Origin: Amia ocellicauda
Lineage: Eukaryota; Chordata; Actinopteri; Amiiformes; Amiidae
NCBI RefSeq assembly: GCF_036373705.1
Contig: NC_089863.1
Span: forward strand, 5,180,857-5,244,856
Direction: 5' to 3'
Length of the DNA: 64,000 nt
The notes below the pieces were generated by a model, which searched no databases, was not told where the DNA came from, and was given only the letters and a program-made list of their open reading frames with translations. This document shows, one piece after another, positions 1 to 12,703 of this stretch (its first letter is position 1; every line of letters begins with the position of its first letter). The translations under genes and the position numbers were made by a program.

Positions 1-2700
1 AATAATGCCCTTCTGATTATGTCTCATTATGGAGATGAGATGGATTGTCTTAGTTGGGATCGTTTTAGCAGGTAGGGGCTCGAGAAAAGTATTTAAGACA
101 GATTATTTAATTAAAATAGGAAGTCAAAGAGGTGTGAGTTTTGTTGTTCTGTCTCTATGTTACTCTGCCTCTCTCTCTCTCTCTCTCTCTCTCGTTTCGT
201 ATGAAACATATTACAATCAATCAATTTTGATCTAGTATAGCACCCATTCGCAGGTAGCCACCAGTGGCGGATCCAGCAAAAAAGTCTTGCCACCTCAATC
301 TCCCCATGCTAAAATATATAATGTTTTACATTATAGTACATTTCGTTAAATAATATTAATATTAGTATTATTGGCATTATTTAAACTACAATGTTATAAT
401 AATGTATTGTGGCATCGGGTCACATCGTCCCTCCGATTTCGCATCGAATAACTCAGATAACCGCAGCAGCTTTCTAATGGGAGGTGCAGTGTATGTTCTC
501 GACCACGGGGAGGCAACAGTGAGCTCAGCATGACCTCCTGCAGACGGGCTGCCCAGCGATGCCGAACCCGTGGCACGCAAGCCAGCGACTCCCAGCCCGC
601 AGCTCAATTGTCTAAACTGATTGACACCAGTGACGGCACCGGCTCACGTTATTGTCTGAATATATATTTGTTTTTTTTGTCGGGTTCTTGTGCGCAGAAC
701 TGCAGAATCCTCCGCTCCCATTGGTGGAGCTGCGCAGATCTGCGCAGAACTGCGAACATCTGCACTTCACGGAGGAGATGGGAGCAGCAGGAAGAGGACA
801 AACTGAGTCTGTGCTGCTGGGATTCATTGTCAGCAATGGACGGGTTTTGCATTTTGTGTACTGTTACCTCCTGTATCAAATGGGGAAATGGCCAATCATT
901 CGTATTGAACACATATTGAAAACTTCATATTGGCAAATAAAGCTGAATTCTCACAAATAAATAAATGATGCGTTTGATCTGTAGAGTACATTTGTGCACA
1001 CTCATAATCATGGTAGATTGGTAACACTGTCACACGATGTATATTAATCTACCAGTTTTAGTTGTTTTACAAAATATATATTCATTAAATATACGCTGAA
1101 AAAAACGAAGGCACATTAGTAATGATTGAGTGCAAGTGCAAACAAAACACAAATCAATATGAAGGGTTACTAATGCAGCCAAATGAACAAACTTCCACTT
1201 GTGTGTAACGGCAGGGCAATGGAGAATCTGTGGGACTTTGTTTTAGTGGTAGATTGTGATTTTAATGGGGTTTTTAAATGTACTTTAGCATTATAATCCT
1301 CGAACTTAATGCGTGATGAAATGTGATTCATGCATTTTACTGCACTGTAGCAATACTGCAGCATTGAAATGATGTATTCACTGTATGATGCACTTATTCT
1401 TTAATGTTGTGACATGCTTTGGCATAGTGTTGCACTATATACAATTAAGACTGATTGATTTAATATGAATGAGGATTAAAGATTAACGATTGGCAACTTT
1501 TGTTGATTAGAGAAACCTGTCTGACTCTAAGCCACATATCTGCTAATGTGTTTTTTATAATATGTTATTTAATGTCATATGATTAGCACAGACATTTAGC
1601 CAAGGATGTAGTATTGACCCACTTACTCTAATAGACACTGTCTTCTATGTTATTTCAGTGTTTACATTTAATTCTGGACCCTTAGGGATAAGCCCATGGG
1701 CACGGTACCATCCGTACAGGTCAGGAGTCCTAAGTAGAGAAGGGTGAAGACCACTGCAGGCATCATTACGGGAGATCTGTAAAGACAATTGTTATTTTCC
1801 ACTGCACGCCACCCTCCTGCAACGAAAAATAACTTATTAATCATGTGATACATATAGATAGTAGAGGGAGGAAAGGAAACTGGAGATGAAATGAGCATTT
1901 CTTTTGTGGAATAATTTCATTTGAAACCAGTGCACCCATCTAGATTTCCCTTCTCTGTATAGGGCTACACTGAGATCAGTGGTCATTAAAACAGTGTGTG
2001 GCTCGTGCCGCTTTGAATCTGCACCACCTTGCTTTTGGAAAATGTTTTATAATTTCTTCATCTCCACATTGTGGCAATTTAATAGTTTCCTTTTCTCCTT
2101 CTTGTTTAGTTTCTCAATCGCTGCGCTGTTTAGCTTCACTGGCACTTTTTCCTGTAATATAGTTAGTGTGTAAGTAAGGTCTGGTGAGTTTTGTATGTTA
2201 TTACGGTGATAACACCAAGTCAGTCCCAGTCCAAATGCTTTCATGAAGACGCGTGCGGCGCCCAGTCATTAAACCCACGGCCCATAAGCGCATTAGGGTG
2301 AAGTGCAAAGCTTGAGTTCAACCATTCCCCCAAACTGCCATTGTTCCAGTTTAGACAGACACTTTATAATTCCAGAGCTCTGATGATGGAAAGAAATATC
2401 CAACATTATTCACTCGCAAAAATGTACATGTCTTTGAATACCTTCCTTGCAAAAATAGGTTCCTTGATTTGGATCTCTCTGCTGTTTTGCCTTGTACTGA
2501 CACTCAATACTACTTTCTGCTTTCTTACCCACAATAAATGACAGCACCTATCTCTTCTGTCCAATACTTTTTCCTTCCATTACTATTACAACATAACATT
2601 TACATAATATGTACACCTCCTTATTCTATTAACACTGATTTGTGTTAAAACTTTTGTTTCCCCACCCACACCTTTGATGTTTACAAAATATTTATATTTG
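1..2700. other. Gene-free flank
   Basis: I see no convincing exon here. The stretch is AT-rich after about 900 and more GC-rich with many CpG between about 410 and 790. A short (CT)n run lies near 168-193. Frames in this interval are short and lack splice-site or motif support. The sequence around 250-300 resembles the start of a non-autonomous DNA transposon, but I could not find a matching inverted end. Confidence 0.5.
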
Positions 2701-2733
2701 GTAAGGGGCGGTTTGTATGATAGAGACTAATCA

Positions 2734-4070
2734 TTATTGATTGCCATACTGCAACGCCGATGTTGCTACATTGCCGCGTCCACCTCTGAAGCACTCGGCC
2801 TGCAGCGATGGAAACCGGACACCCCAGTCCTTGATGTCCCGTACTCTCTTTAGCTCCTCTAATGTATACAGAGGTGGTGTGCTGTGGTAGGGAGTTGATG
2901 GTGGTATGTGCTGCTCTCTCCTGTCATTTTGTCTTTGCCACTGTCCATCTCTTCCCCCACCGGGATGGAAACATGTTTCTTTTCTATGCCCCTCTCTATT
3001 ACAGTTCTGGCATACAGATTTGTTAGTGCTTTCCGTGCACTGTTTCATATTTCCCCCATATTTGCCTGTGAAAGCATAGTTTTCTTCCCGCATTACTGCT
3101 ATAATTGTACTCCCCTTCTGCTCATTCTGCATCGATTCTATGGATCCTGCACAAATTACAATAGTGTCACAGGTGTCTCCTGGATTAAGACCTAACAATA
3201 ATGCCTTTTGTATATGTGGACCGAATCCCCTTTTCAGTAAATGCAAGCAGCCATGATCATTACATGTGGTGTCTGGAATTCCACTGTGGTCACAATACGC
3301 AATACACTCTCTCTTAGCATATTCACAAGCGGTCTCACCATCTTTCTGTTTTAAACCAGTAATTAAAGACCAGTCTGTCCACACATCTCCTGTCCCAGCA
3401 GAAACTCCGGCTTTCAGTATGTCTATTCGCTGTGCGTCTGTTTGTCTAGCTACCATCAAAGTGCCATTACACACATTTTCTGGCATAGGTTCAACTTAAC
3501 CTAAAAATCAGTTGTACTTTTTATTTTCTTTATTGGTGGGAACTTCTCCCCTGTAGCTTCCTCTTCCAGGAGGGAGAGGGGAACTTCAGTACCTTCCTGC
3601 TCTCCATTTTTGGTTTCCTCTAGTCCTTATTGGAGCCATAACCTGCTGTCCTGCCCTTTGCGCTCCTTCACAAGCCAGCTGGCTCTTCCTCTTCTTATTC
3701 TGGTTCTTCATCTGAATCCCAATCAATATCATCGTCTAAGTTTCTCCCAATTTCCTCTTAGGTTGCCTTTTACTTTTACTCCAGTTGTCTGTCTAGCCTG
3801 CCTTAACTCCTTTCTTAATTTCACATTTTCCTCTTTTAACTCTTTAACCTCAGCTTGCCTTACTAATATCTCTTCTCTCTCTGTTCATACTTTCTTATTC
3901 ATTTCTTCTATTAATTTCCTTGTCTTTTGTGATGCATTACACACAATCACTACCCCATAGCTTTCTTGTCTGTCTTATCTGTCTTTCCACCACTGGATGT
4001 GTTGCTTTGTTCATTTCCTCTCTTGTCTTTTCATATTTCTCTAACAGGTACCCTGATATGTCACCCATTC
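2734..4070 (-). pseudogene. Decayed endogenous retrovirus gag (capsid and nucleocapsid part)
   Basis: The best-preserved part is a 250-residue open frame (3486 down to 2734). It carries a capsid-type major homology region (QKDGETACEYAKRE) and, about residues 158-171, a perfect zinc knuckle of the form C-x2-C-x4-H-x4-C (CQNCNREGHRKETC). Upstream on the same strand, about 4070 to 3490, a charged, coiled-coil-like N-terminal region starts with MGDISGYLLEKYEKTRE but is broken by stops and frame changes. The order matrix-like region, capsid homology region, zinc knuckle is that of a retroviral Gag. I see no protease, polymerase or envelope, and no confident LTR pair, so this is a broken remnant and not a functional provirus. 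A Gag-derived retrotransposon of another class is the main alternative. Confidence 0.65.
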
Positions 4071-4099
4071 TAATTTAGCGAGATTCTAAATTATGATTT

Positions 4100-5140
4100 C
4101 CACTAGCCCCTTTTAATTACAATATTCCGCAGACACTCAATTCCAGTCTCTCCCTGGATATTCAATTACCACACACACACACACACACACAGCAATATTC
4201 CACAAATACTCATGTACAATTACAAGCACATAACAAGACACAAACTTCTCCAGTCCACCTTTTATAGCAATTGTGATATTTCTTCTTATTTTACCTGCTA
4301 TGGTAAAATAGACATATTTCTTTCCTATGTTAACATGAGATTATTGTTATTATTCCACTTTTTTCACTCGACGCACTGATCGAGTTGATCCCACATGTGG
4401 TCTACGGGGGCCGGGGCGTATGCTGGCTGAATGTCCTCTACATCTTGTCCCGATCCCGCAGATGAATCGACACTGTGGCTTCACCGCAAACAAGTGCAGG
4501 TTTACACACAACACGGAGCGCGCAGGACAGATCCGACAGCTTCCGCCTTTTTCCGCAAACCATACCTTTCCCCTCGGCCCCTCCCTCTTCTGTCCCTTCG
4601 TCACCTGTATCTGATTACCTGGCTGGATTTGTTAACACTTCCACATTTCCATTGTCAGATTTCTTCGTCTTTATTCAGTTTTCTTATTCCCTCGTTCATT
4701 GACTTAGGTCCCTTCTTCTGCTTGACGTTGTTGATAGGATAGACGTGCATCTTGGATTTGACCTGATCTAACAACCAACACCAGCACGATAAGAATAATA
4801 ACAATATATAGTCATTCGAGCAATGAGAATACAAATAAGAACAATATGAATTAGAACAATAAGAATACGAATACGAACAATACAAATTAGAACGCTAGGC
4901 ACAAGAATAAGAACGATTAGAATACGAATACTGAATTCAAGATTTTAGTTGAATTTTAGTTGAACAAATGTGTACCTTTGCTGTGTTTATATTATTATTA
5001 TTATTAGTATTAGTAGTAGTAGTAGTAGTAGTAGTATTATCCTCTGTACACTGATCTTTCTGGGTGTGAACAGGACTCCCCCGACACCTCGGCGGAAACC
5101 GACAATCGTCTGTAAAACAGAAGCGAGAGAAGAAAAAAAA
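4100..5140. other. Intergenic region upstream of arhgef15 first exon
   Basis: No gene seen. It contains a CA microsatellite near 4171-4191, an AT-rich stretch with repeated aataagaata-type units around 4790-4930, and a trinucleotide tract (tta then tag units) near 4990-5037. An LTR belonging to the gag remnant would be expected here on the minus strand, but I could not define its ends. Confidence 0.4.
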
Positions 5141-5158
5141 AGTGTGTAGTGTAAATGC

Positions 5159-5162
<4 letters not shown>

Positions 5163-5210
<48 letters not shown>

Positions 5211-5275
5211 AGGAGGGGGGCAGGCAGGCAGGCAGGCACTGAACCATTGTGCTCACACACACACACACACACGAG
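5163..5275. repeat. GA, GGCA and CA microsatellites next to a CpG-rich first exon
   Basis: A (GA)n run of about 46 bases at 5163-5209 is followed by a G-rich stretch with ggca units and a (CA)n run near 5251-5271. The (GA)n run lies just 5' of the CpG-rich region that I propose as the arhgef15 first exon, a common position for GAGA-type tracts in vertebrate promoters. Confidence 0.8.
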
Positions 5276-5339
5276 TCCAGGCGCAACAAAGGGAAGCACA
5301 TCTGAGACAGTGTATCCATCGGCTGCACACAGATCAGCA

Positions 5340-5646
5340 CAGCCGCCCGGGTCCCGGCGCCTCGGACTGGGAGACTAGAGGAGGAAACCTCGCTGTCCTG
5401 TTTGGGATTATAAGAGAAATATAAGAAGACCGGTACCGGCTGCCCCCTTCTCTGTGTCTGGGTCTCTCTCACGCAGTCCCCCGCAGGAAGAGCAGCGCGC
5501 AGTGGCTTTGGGATATAACTTTGCACGGCGGATTTGTCGGACTATTATTATAATAATTATAGCCATTATTACTGTGGCTGGTGGCGCTGGGGGCAGCGGA
5601 GCGGGACACTGCGTTCACGGCGTTGCGCCTCCCAGACTGGGCAGAG
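5340..5646 (+). promoter_or_regulatory. Candidate promoter and non-coding first exon of arhgef15
   Basis: This stretch is rich in CpG, unlike its neighbours, and ends in a good splice donor (GGGCAGAG followed by gtgagt at 5647). No open frame crosses into the next coding exon in phase, so it would be 5' untranslated. The next acceptor that could join it is the ttgcag just before 13456. Transcript evidence is lacking; it could instead belong to another transcript. Confidence 0.4.
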
Positions 5647-6089
5647 GTGAGTCCCCGTCCCGGACCTCTCTCTTTCCTTTTCTTTTTGACAGATGGAGGG
5701 AGAGAGAGAGAGAGAGGTTGTGTAGTGCTGTTTTAAACGGGCACCGGCTGCATTATTGCCATCAAATGCATAAGAGAGTCCAGAAGAGAATGTCTTGCGA
5801 ATCCAGAACCCCGTGTCCCAGGATGGGCTTTATCTCGGTGCATGTTCAATCACTGCAGTTTGAATACTGGTTTCAGTGTGTGTGTGTGTGTGGGGTGGGT
5901 TCGTTGAGGCTGAGCAGGCTATTGTCTGTATTGTGTATTTCTTTCATTATTGGATGTTGTTATCGGGATCACGTGTTGACAGCGGGGCGTGGGGTCCGGC
6001 CCGGGGGACAGGTGGGCCATGTGGACGGTACCGCGCTGAACCGCACCTGTCTCTGCTCTGGGCATGCGTGTGTGAAGACACCGTACAGC

Positions 6090-8480
6090 ACAGCACAGCA
6101 CAGCACAGTAAAGACACACCAAAAACACAGCACAATAAAGTAAGGACACAGCACAGTAAAGACACACCGTACAACACAGCACAGCAAAGACACACCACAC
6201 AGCACAATAAAGATACACAGCACAGCAAAGACACACCACACAGCACAGTAAAGATACACAGCACAGCACAGTTAAGACACACCACACAACACCACACAGC
6301 ACAGCAAAGACACACCACACAACACAACACAGCACAGCACAGCAAAGACACACCACACAACACAACACAGCACAGCACAGCAAAGACACACCACACAGCA
6401 CAGTAAAGATACACAGCACAGCACAGTTAAGACACACCACACAACACCACACAGCACAGCAAAGACACACCACACAACACAACACAGCACAGCACAGCAA
6501 AGACACACCACACAACACAACACAGCACAGCACAGCAAAGACACACCACACAGCACAGCAAAGACACACCACACAGCACAGTAAAGACACACAGCAAAGA
6601 CACACCACACAGCACAGTAAAGACACACAGCAAAGACACACCACACAGCACAGTAAAGTTACACAGCACAGCACAGCAAAGACACACCACACAGCACAGT
6701 AAAGACACACAGCAAAGACACACCACACAGCACAGTAAAGACACACAGCAAAGACACACCACACAGCACAGTAAAGACACACAGCAAAGACACACCACAC
6801 AGCACAGTAAAGACACACAGCAAAGACACACCACACAGCACAGTAAAGTTACACAGCACAGCACAGCACAGTAAAGACACACAGCACAGCAAAGACACAC
6901 CACACAGTACAGTAAAGACACACCACACAGCACAGTAAAGATACACAGCACAGTAAAGACACACCACACAGCACAATAAAGACACACAGCACAATAAAGA
7001 CACACCACACAGCACAGTAAAGACACACCACACAGCACAATAAAGACACACAGCACAATAAAGACACACCACACAGCACAGTAAAGACACACCACACAGC
7101 ACAATAAAGACACACAGCACAGTAAAGACACACCACACAGCACAATAAAGACACACCACACAGCACAGTAAAGACACACCACACAGCACAATAAAGATAC
7201 ACAGCACAGTAAAGACGCACCACACAGCACAGCAAAGACACACCACACAGCACATTAAAGATACACAGCACAGCAAAGACACACCGTACAACACAGCACA
7301 GTAAAGATAGACAGCACAGTAAAGACACACCATGTACAACACAGCACAGTAAAGATAGACAGCACACTAAAGACACACCACACAGCACAGTAAAGATACA
7401 CAGCACAGTAAAGACACACCGTACAACACAGCACAGTAAAGACGCACAGTACAGCACAATAAAGTAAGGACACACCACAAAGCAGAGCAAAGACACACCA
7501 CACAGCACAGCAAAGACACACCACACAGCACATTAAAGATACACAGCACAGTAAAGACACACCACACAGCACAGTAAAGATACACAGCACAGTAAAGACA
7601 CACCGTACAACACAGCACAGTAAAGACGCACAGTACAGCACAATAAAGTAAGGACACACCACAAAGCAGAGCAAAGACACACCACACAGCACAGCAAAGA
7701 CACACCACACAGCACATTAAAGATACACAGCACAGTAAAGACACACCACACAGCACAGTAAAGATACACAGCACAGTAAAGACACACCGTACAACACAGC
7801 ACAGTAAAGACGCACAGTACAGCACAATAAAGTAAGGACACACCACACAGCACAGCAAAGACACACCACACAGCACATTAAAGATACACAGCACAGTAAA
7901 GACACACCACACAGCACATTAAAGATACACAGCACAGTAAAGACACACTGTACAACACAGCACAGTAAAGATAGACAGCACAGTAAAGACACACCGTACA
8001 ACACAGCACAGTAAAGATAGACAGCACACTAAAGACACACCACACAGCACAGTAAAGATACACAGCACAGTAAAGACACACCGTACAACACAGCACAGTA
8101 AAGACGCACAGTACAGCACAATAAAGTAAGGACACACCACAAAGCAGAGCAAAGACACACCACACAGCACAGTAAAGACACACCACACAGCACATTAAAG
8201 ATACACAGCACAGCAAAGACACACCACACAGCACAGCACAGTAAAGAGGCACCACACAGCACAAGAAAGTAAGGACACAGGCACAGCACAGTAAAGTAAG
8301 GACGCACAACACAGCACAATAAAGTAAGGACACAGCACAGCACAGTATAGACGAACAACACAGCACAGTTAAGACAGCACTGCACAGTAAAGTACGGACA
8401 CAACACAGCGCAATGCAACACAACATAGTACAGTAAAGACACACAACACAGTACAGTACAATCCAATACAGCAAACTACA
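6090..8480. repeat. 2.4-kb AC-rich satellite array
   Basis: A tandem array built from short variants of the unit acacagcacagtaaagacac, with sub-variants ending in cacc, cgta or catt. Higher-order repetition is visible: blocks of several hundred bases between about 7260 and 8220 recur almost unchanged. Long stop-free frames on the minus strand, rich in Cys, Val and Leu, are a by-product of the unit and are not genes. It lies in the proposed first intron of arhgef15. Confidence 0.95.
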
Positions 8481-8489
8481 GAACAACAC

Positions 8490-9230
8490 AATACAGCACC
8501 GTCCATCGAGTACACTAGCCTTCGTCAGCAGTACAATCGTGCTTCTGACAGCACCATCACCACGTGTTTCATATATTGAATGAGTGGATGAATAAATACA
8601 TGAATATATTAATTCATAATGCCATTCCTGGTCAGAGCCTCACCATAATATATCAAACGCGTACCACCCCACACACATGCACACAGACATGCAGGCGCAG
8701 ACAAACACAAACAAATGTACACAAATGCACGCTCTTCCTCCAGACAGAGTGAATTTGTTCAGTTAAGGCGGCTGAGTCTGCATAAGGTTACAAAAGCAAA
8801 TTGCACCCTGTGTTGGTGGATGCTCCCTTTTGTGCTTGGGCATGATGGGTTGTACACATGGCGGGTTAAGGCTGAGCTCTGGTCTGAGTCTGTAAAGGGA
8901 AAGAGAGAGAGAGAGAGAGAGGTGCCCCCTAACCCCCTCTTCCTGTAGAGTCGCCAGTCAGGATACACGCCTATCCTCACTTCCTGTCAGGCTGTTTACA
9001 CTGGGAGCACTGGGCACGCTGGGGTGGACATCCAGCCACCCACACACACTGTACCGCACAGCACAGTCACAGCACAGTGAAACACAACACAGTCATGGCA
9101 CAGTACAGCACAGTGAAACACAACCCTGTCACAGTACAGGTTGATCCAGTTCTCATTCCAGACAGTGCACTGACTCTTCCCTAGGCAACTGCATCCAGTA
9201 CTCCTGCCTCTGTACCTTCAGCCTTGACAT
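8490..9230. other. Unique sequence between two tandem arrays
   Basis: No exon recognised. It contains a short (GA)n run near 8902-8921 and remnants of the AC-rich satellite near 9050-9120. It lies inside the proposed first intron of arhgef15. Confidence 0.5.
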
Positions 9231-9237
9231 CGGCTCT

Positions 9238-9990
9238 GAACACACACACACACACTCTCTCAGACACACTCTCTCAGAGACACACTCGCATGCACACACA
9301 CACACACTCTCTCAGACACACACTCGCATGCACACACACACACACACTCTCTCAGACACACACTCGCATGCACACACACACACACTCTCTCAGACACACA
9401 CTCGCATGCACACACACACACACTCTCTCAGACACACACTCGCATGCACACACACACACACTCTCTCAGACACACACTCGCATGCACACACACACACACA
9501 CTCTCTCAGACACACACACACTCTCTCAGACACACACTCGCATGCACACACACACACACTCTCTCAGACACACTCTCAGACACACACTCGCATGCACACA
9601 CACACACACTCTCTCAGACACACACTCGCATGCACACACACACACACTCTCTCAGACACACACTCGCATGCACACACACACACACTCTCTCAGACACACA
9701 CTCGCATGCACACACACACACACTCTCTCAGACACACACTCGCATGCACACACACACACACTCTCTCAGACACACACTCGCATGCACACACACACACACT
9801 CTCTCAGACACACACTCGCATGCACACACACACACACTCTCTCAGACACACACTCGCATGCACACACACACACACTCTCTCAGACACACACTCGCATGCA
9901 CACACACACACACACTCTCTCAGACACACACTCGCATGCACACACACACACACACACTCTCTCAGACACACACTCGCATGCACACACACT
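9238..9990. repeat. Minisatellite of about 36-42-bp units
   Basis: About 19 copies of a composite unit: a CA run, then ctctctcagacacacactcg, then catg. Copies differ mainly in CA run length. Frames through it translate as His-Thr or Cys-Val repeats and are not coding. A few units near 9500-9590 are rearranged. Confidence 0.95.
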
Positions 9991-11313
9991 CACGTGCACA
10001 CACATTTGCAGACATGCAGTCTCTACGCTCATGTGCGTATGCACAGACACACACACACATACATACACACAGACATGGCCGCAGGGACTGGGGGATGGGG
10101 GGTGGTGATATTCTGGTGCTACTTCCTCATGCACTCGTAAAGAGGAAGCTGAAGTCAAGACAGGAATCGCCATCAAATCACCACGATGACACGTGGCCAT
10201 CTGACCACAATACCCTCCCCCACATGTATGCAGCACCTTTGGACTTTCTGTCTAGTAATCACATCCTTATTATCGTTATTCATGCATTTATTTATTAGCA
10301 GACATCCCCCTGACCCCGGGACCCTTGCAGTCATCACAACAACCCCCGTCTTTAAAAGCCGGACAGAATACAGTCCGTAGATGAGAAAATACAGTCGGAT
10401 CAGCAGGAGTCCCAGGAGAACAGTGGTGTCTCTCGCTGTACTGTTCTCCTGGGACTCCTGCTTAAAGACGGGGGGGCTGGAGGCCTCACAGGTCCAGTCC
10501 CAGCACGTGCGCGCCAGTTCTCTCTTCTCGTCGGCAGTGAAACTGGAATCCGTCGTTTCCGGAATCCTGTGCCTCTCGCGTTCCTGCCGTCCACGCCTTC
10601 CTGTCGGCTCGAGCCACTTCCTCGTTGTCGGAGGTCCTTTCTGGTGACGTGGTGGTGTGCCGTTTGGGCACATTCCTGAAGGTTCATGGGCTTCTTTTTG
10701 AGAGTTTCATTCTGTTTACTTAGTTGGCGGCCTAGCGGAGCCCTGGCCGCGGCCGTTAAAAACCTTCGTGTATCTGTGTCTATGTCTCTCTCTGTCTGGG
10801 CAGGTTTTTCTCAGTAAGGCCACAAATGTGTACTGAGCTCTGCAGGCCGGTAAAACGCTTAACCTGACTGAACAGCTGCACGACGAGGTGGTCTTATCTG
10901 TGTCCCTGCAATCCGGGCCAGGGCAAAACAATAAGGTACCATTCACACCTGGCACTGCATTTATAAAGCCATCTATGCGTCGTTTTATTTGACAGTGTTC
11001 TGATCACCTGACAATGGAGCTGGAAACGATGATTAGGTCCTCGCCGCCTTCACAGGTTCACCGTAGTGCACGGGCCCGAGATCCACTGGAGAGTAGATCC
11101 TGGCAGATTTCGAGATAAGAGCTCTTTCTCTCTGGCCTGGAAGGACCTGGTCTGAACCGCACACGTTGTTGTTGTTGTTGTTGCCGTTCCCTGAACCCGC
11201 TCCCTCATCCTCATCTGTAGATCTCCTCCTAATGGGCTCCTCTTTACTGCTGCACCAGTCAGACAAAAACAAAAGACAGTGCCACAACACAGACACACCC
11301 TCATAATTCCCTA

Positions 11314-11387
<74 letters not shown>

Positions 11388-12700
11388 ACATTAATTTACT
11401 GCTCACACCCCTGTTGTGGTCCATAGGCTCTTCTAGCTGTCCTTAAGGCCTACCCCCCTCCTCCCTTCTTCTCATCACCACCCTACCTCGTTCTCTATCA
11501 AAGGTCGAGGAGAGAGGAGGGAGAGAGGGCTCAAGGGTCACAGGCGCTTGAGGCCTGAGTGTGAGAAGCAGAAAAACTTGTTTTTCTTCCCAGGCTTTAC
11601 AAGCTGAGAGAGAGAGAACAATACTGTGGGAGTCCCTTGAGCACCCAGTACGTTATGTCAACATGTTTGTGTTGGTTGGCCATGTGTTCGGTCTGCTCTG
11701 CCAGGGAGCCGTGTTTTTGGTCTTGCAATTCAAATTGATATTCAAATTCATATTCAAAGTTGCTTTATGGGCATGACGGGCATGTTGCCAAAGCACATTG
11801 TTAGACGGTACATTCAATAACAGGTGTGAGTGTGTGAATTATTATTTATTGACAGATGCCTTAAGGTTACATGAGCAATACAAAAGTGTGTGTGTGTACA
11901 GCTCCACCGAGTTTTAATCACCAAGCTGTAGGTTTCCCTCGCCTCCCTGGAGCAGGTGACTCGGAAACGCAGAAACCGACACGGTGCGCAGTGTCACAGT
12001 AGCTCAGCTTGCAGATGGTGAATAAGCCAGTCACAGACAGATTAACTCAGTGGATCGGGGGGGATAAGAAGACACGGGCTCAGCCACGAGGGGAGGGCCA
12101 CCCTGACAAACACAACACTGACCGTTTCTTTTTTAATTTAATTCCTATCTTTCTGGGGGGGTTGACTCGACCACGACATGGGTTCAGATCCGTCAAGCGT
12201 CCGGAAAACCACAGCGCTTTGGAAATCTGCTCAAACCACCGAATTGAATTGAATTGAATCGAATCAGGAGCTCTCTATAGGTGTGTGAGAGAAAACGGCC
12301 ATCTGTCAGTGAAGCACAAACTCCATTATTCATATTGGTAGTAGCAGTAGTGTTCTCAGTGTTGTAGAGGGAGTGGAGTTGGGCTGTGCCAGCAAGGCTC
12401 AAGGAGGTGAGCGCAAACACGGCCGAGAGCCAACAGTGTGCCAGTAGGGAAATGACCGATGAGGCTGATAAGGGAGTTTACAGATAGTCAAATGCAACCC
12501 TGCGCTCACCCTCAGTTCCAGTCACAGCGGCTTTCTTTTCCTTTCCACGACACCGTTCGGTTATCTAGTTCACCTCCAGGAGTTTGACCGCAGCGCGTTT
12601 AATTGACCTCGACTGACCACAATCGTCATCAGGAAAGATCCTTGTGGCCGTGACTCGGGCTGCCGCAGGAGCACTCGGAGCAGTAACTTCTGATCGTTTT
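9990..12700. other. Intronic region of arhgef15 with microsatellites and a hairpin
   Basis: No exon recognised. It holds a perfect hairpin (10402-10462, listed separately), a (TTG)n run near 11165-11183, a long (CT)n tract near 11318-11386 and a short TG run near 11887. Several frames of 60-95 codons lack splice or motif support. Confidence 0.5.
10402..10462. repeat. Perfect 23-bp inverted repeat (hairpin)
   Basis: The arms 10402-10424 and 10440-10462 are exact reverse complements (agcaggagtcccaggagaac in the left arm) separated by a 15-base loop. Weaker complementarity continues outward: a cccccgtctttaaa stretch near 10346 pairs with the taaagacggggg that follows the right arm. It could be a young fold-back element or a transcribed hairpin. 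Confidence 0.85.
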
Positions 12701-12703
12701 ATT

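Noticed and set aside
4655-4885. Tyr/Ser/Cys-rich minus-strand frame
   Set aside because: Product of the repeated aataagaata-type units; no exon features.
5919-8489. Many long minus-strand frames rich in Cys, Val and Leu (up to 305 codons)
   Set aside because: They are stop-free only because the AC-rich satellite unit lacks stop codons in those frames. They overlap each other in several frames and have no start, splice or family support.
9224-10298. Plus-strand frames of His-Thr repeats, up to 294 codons
   Set aside because: Pure product of the CA minisatellite, in three frames at once.
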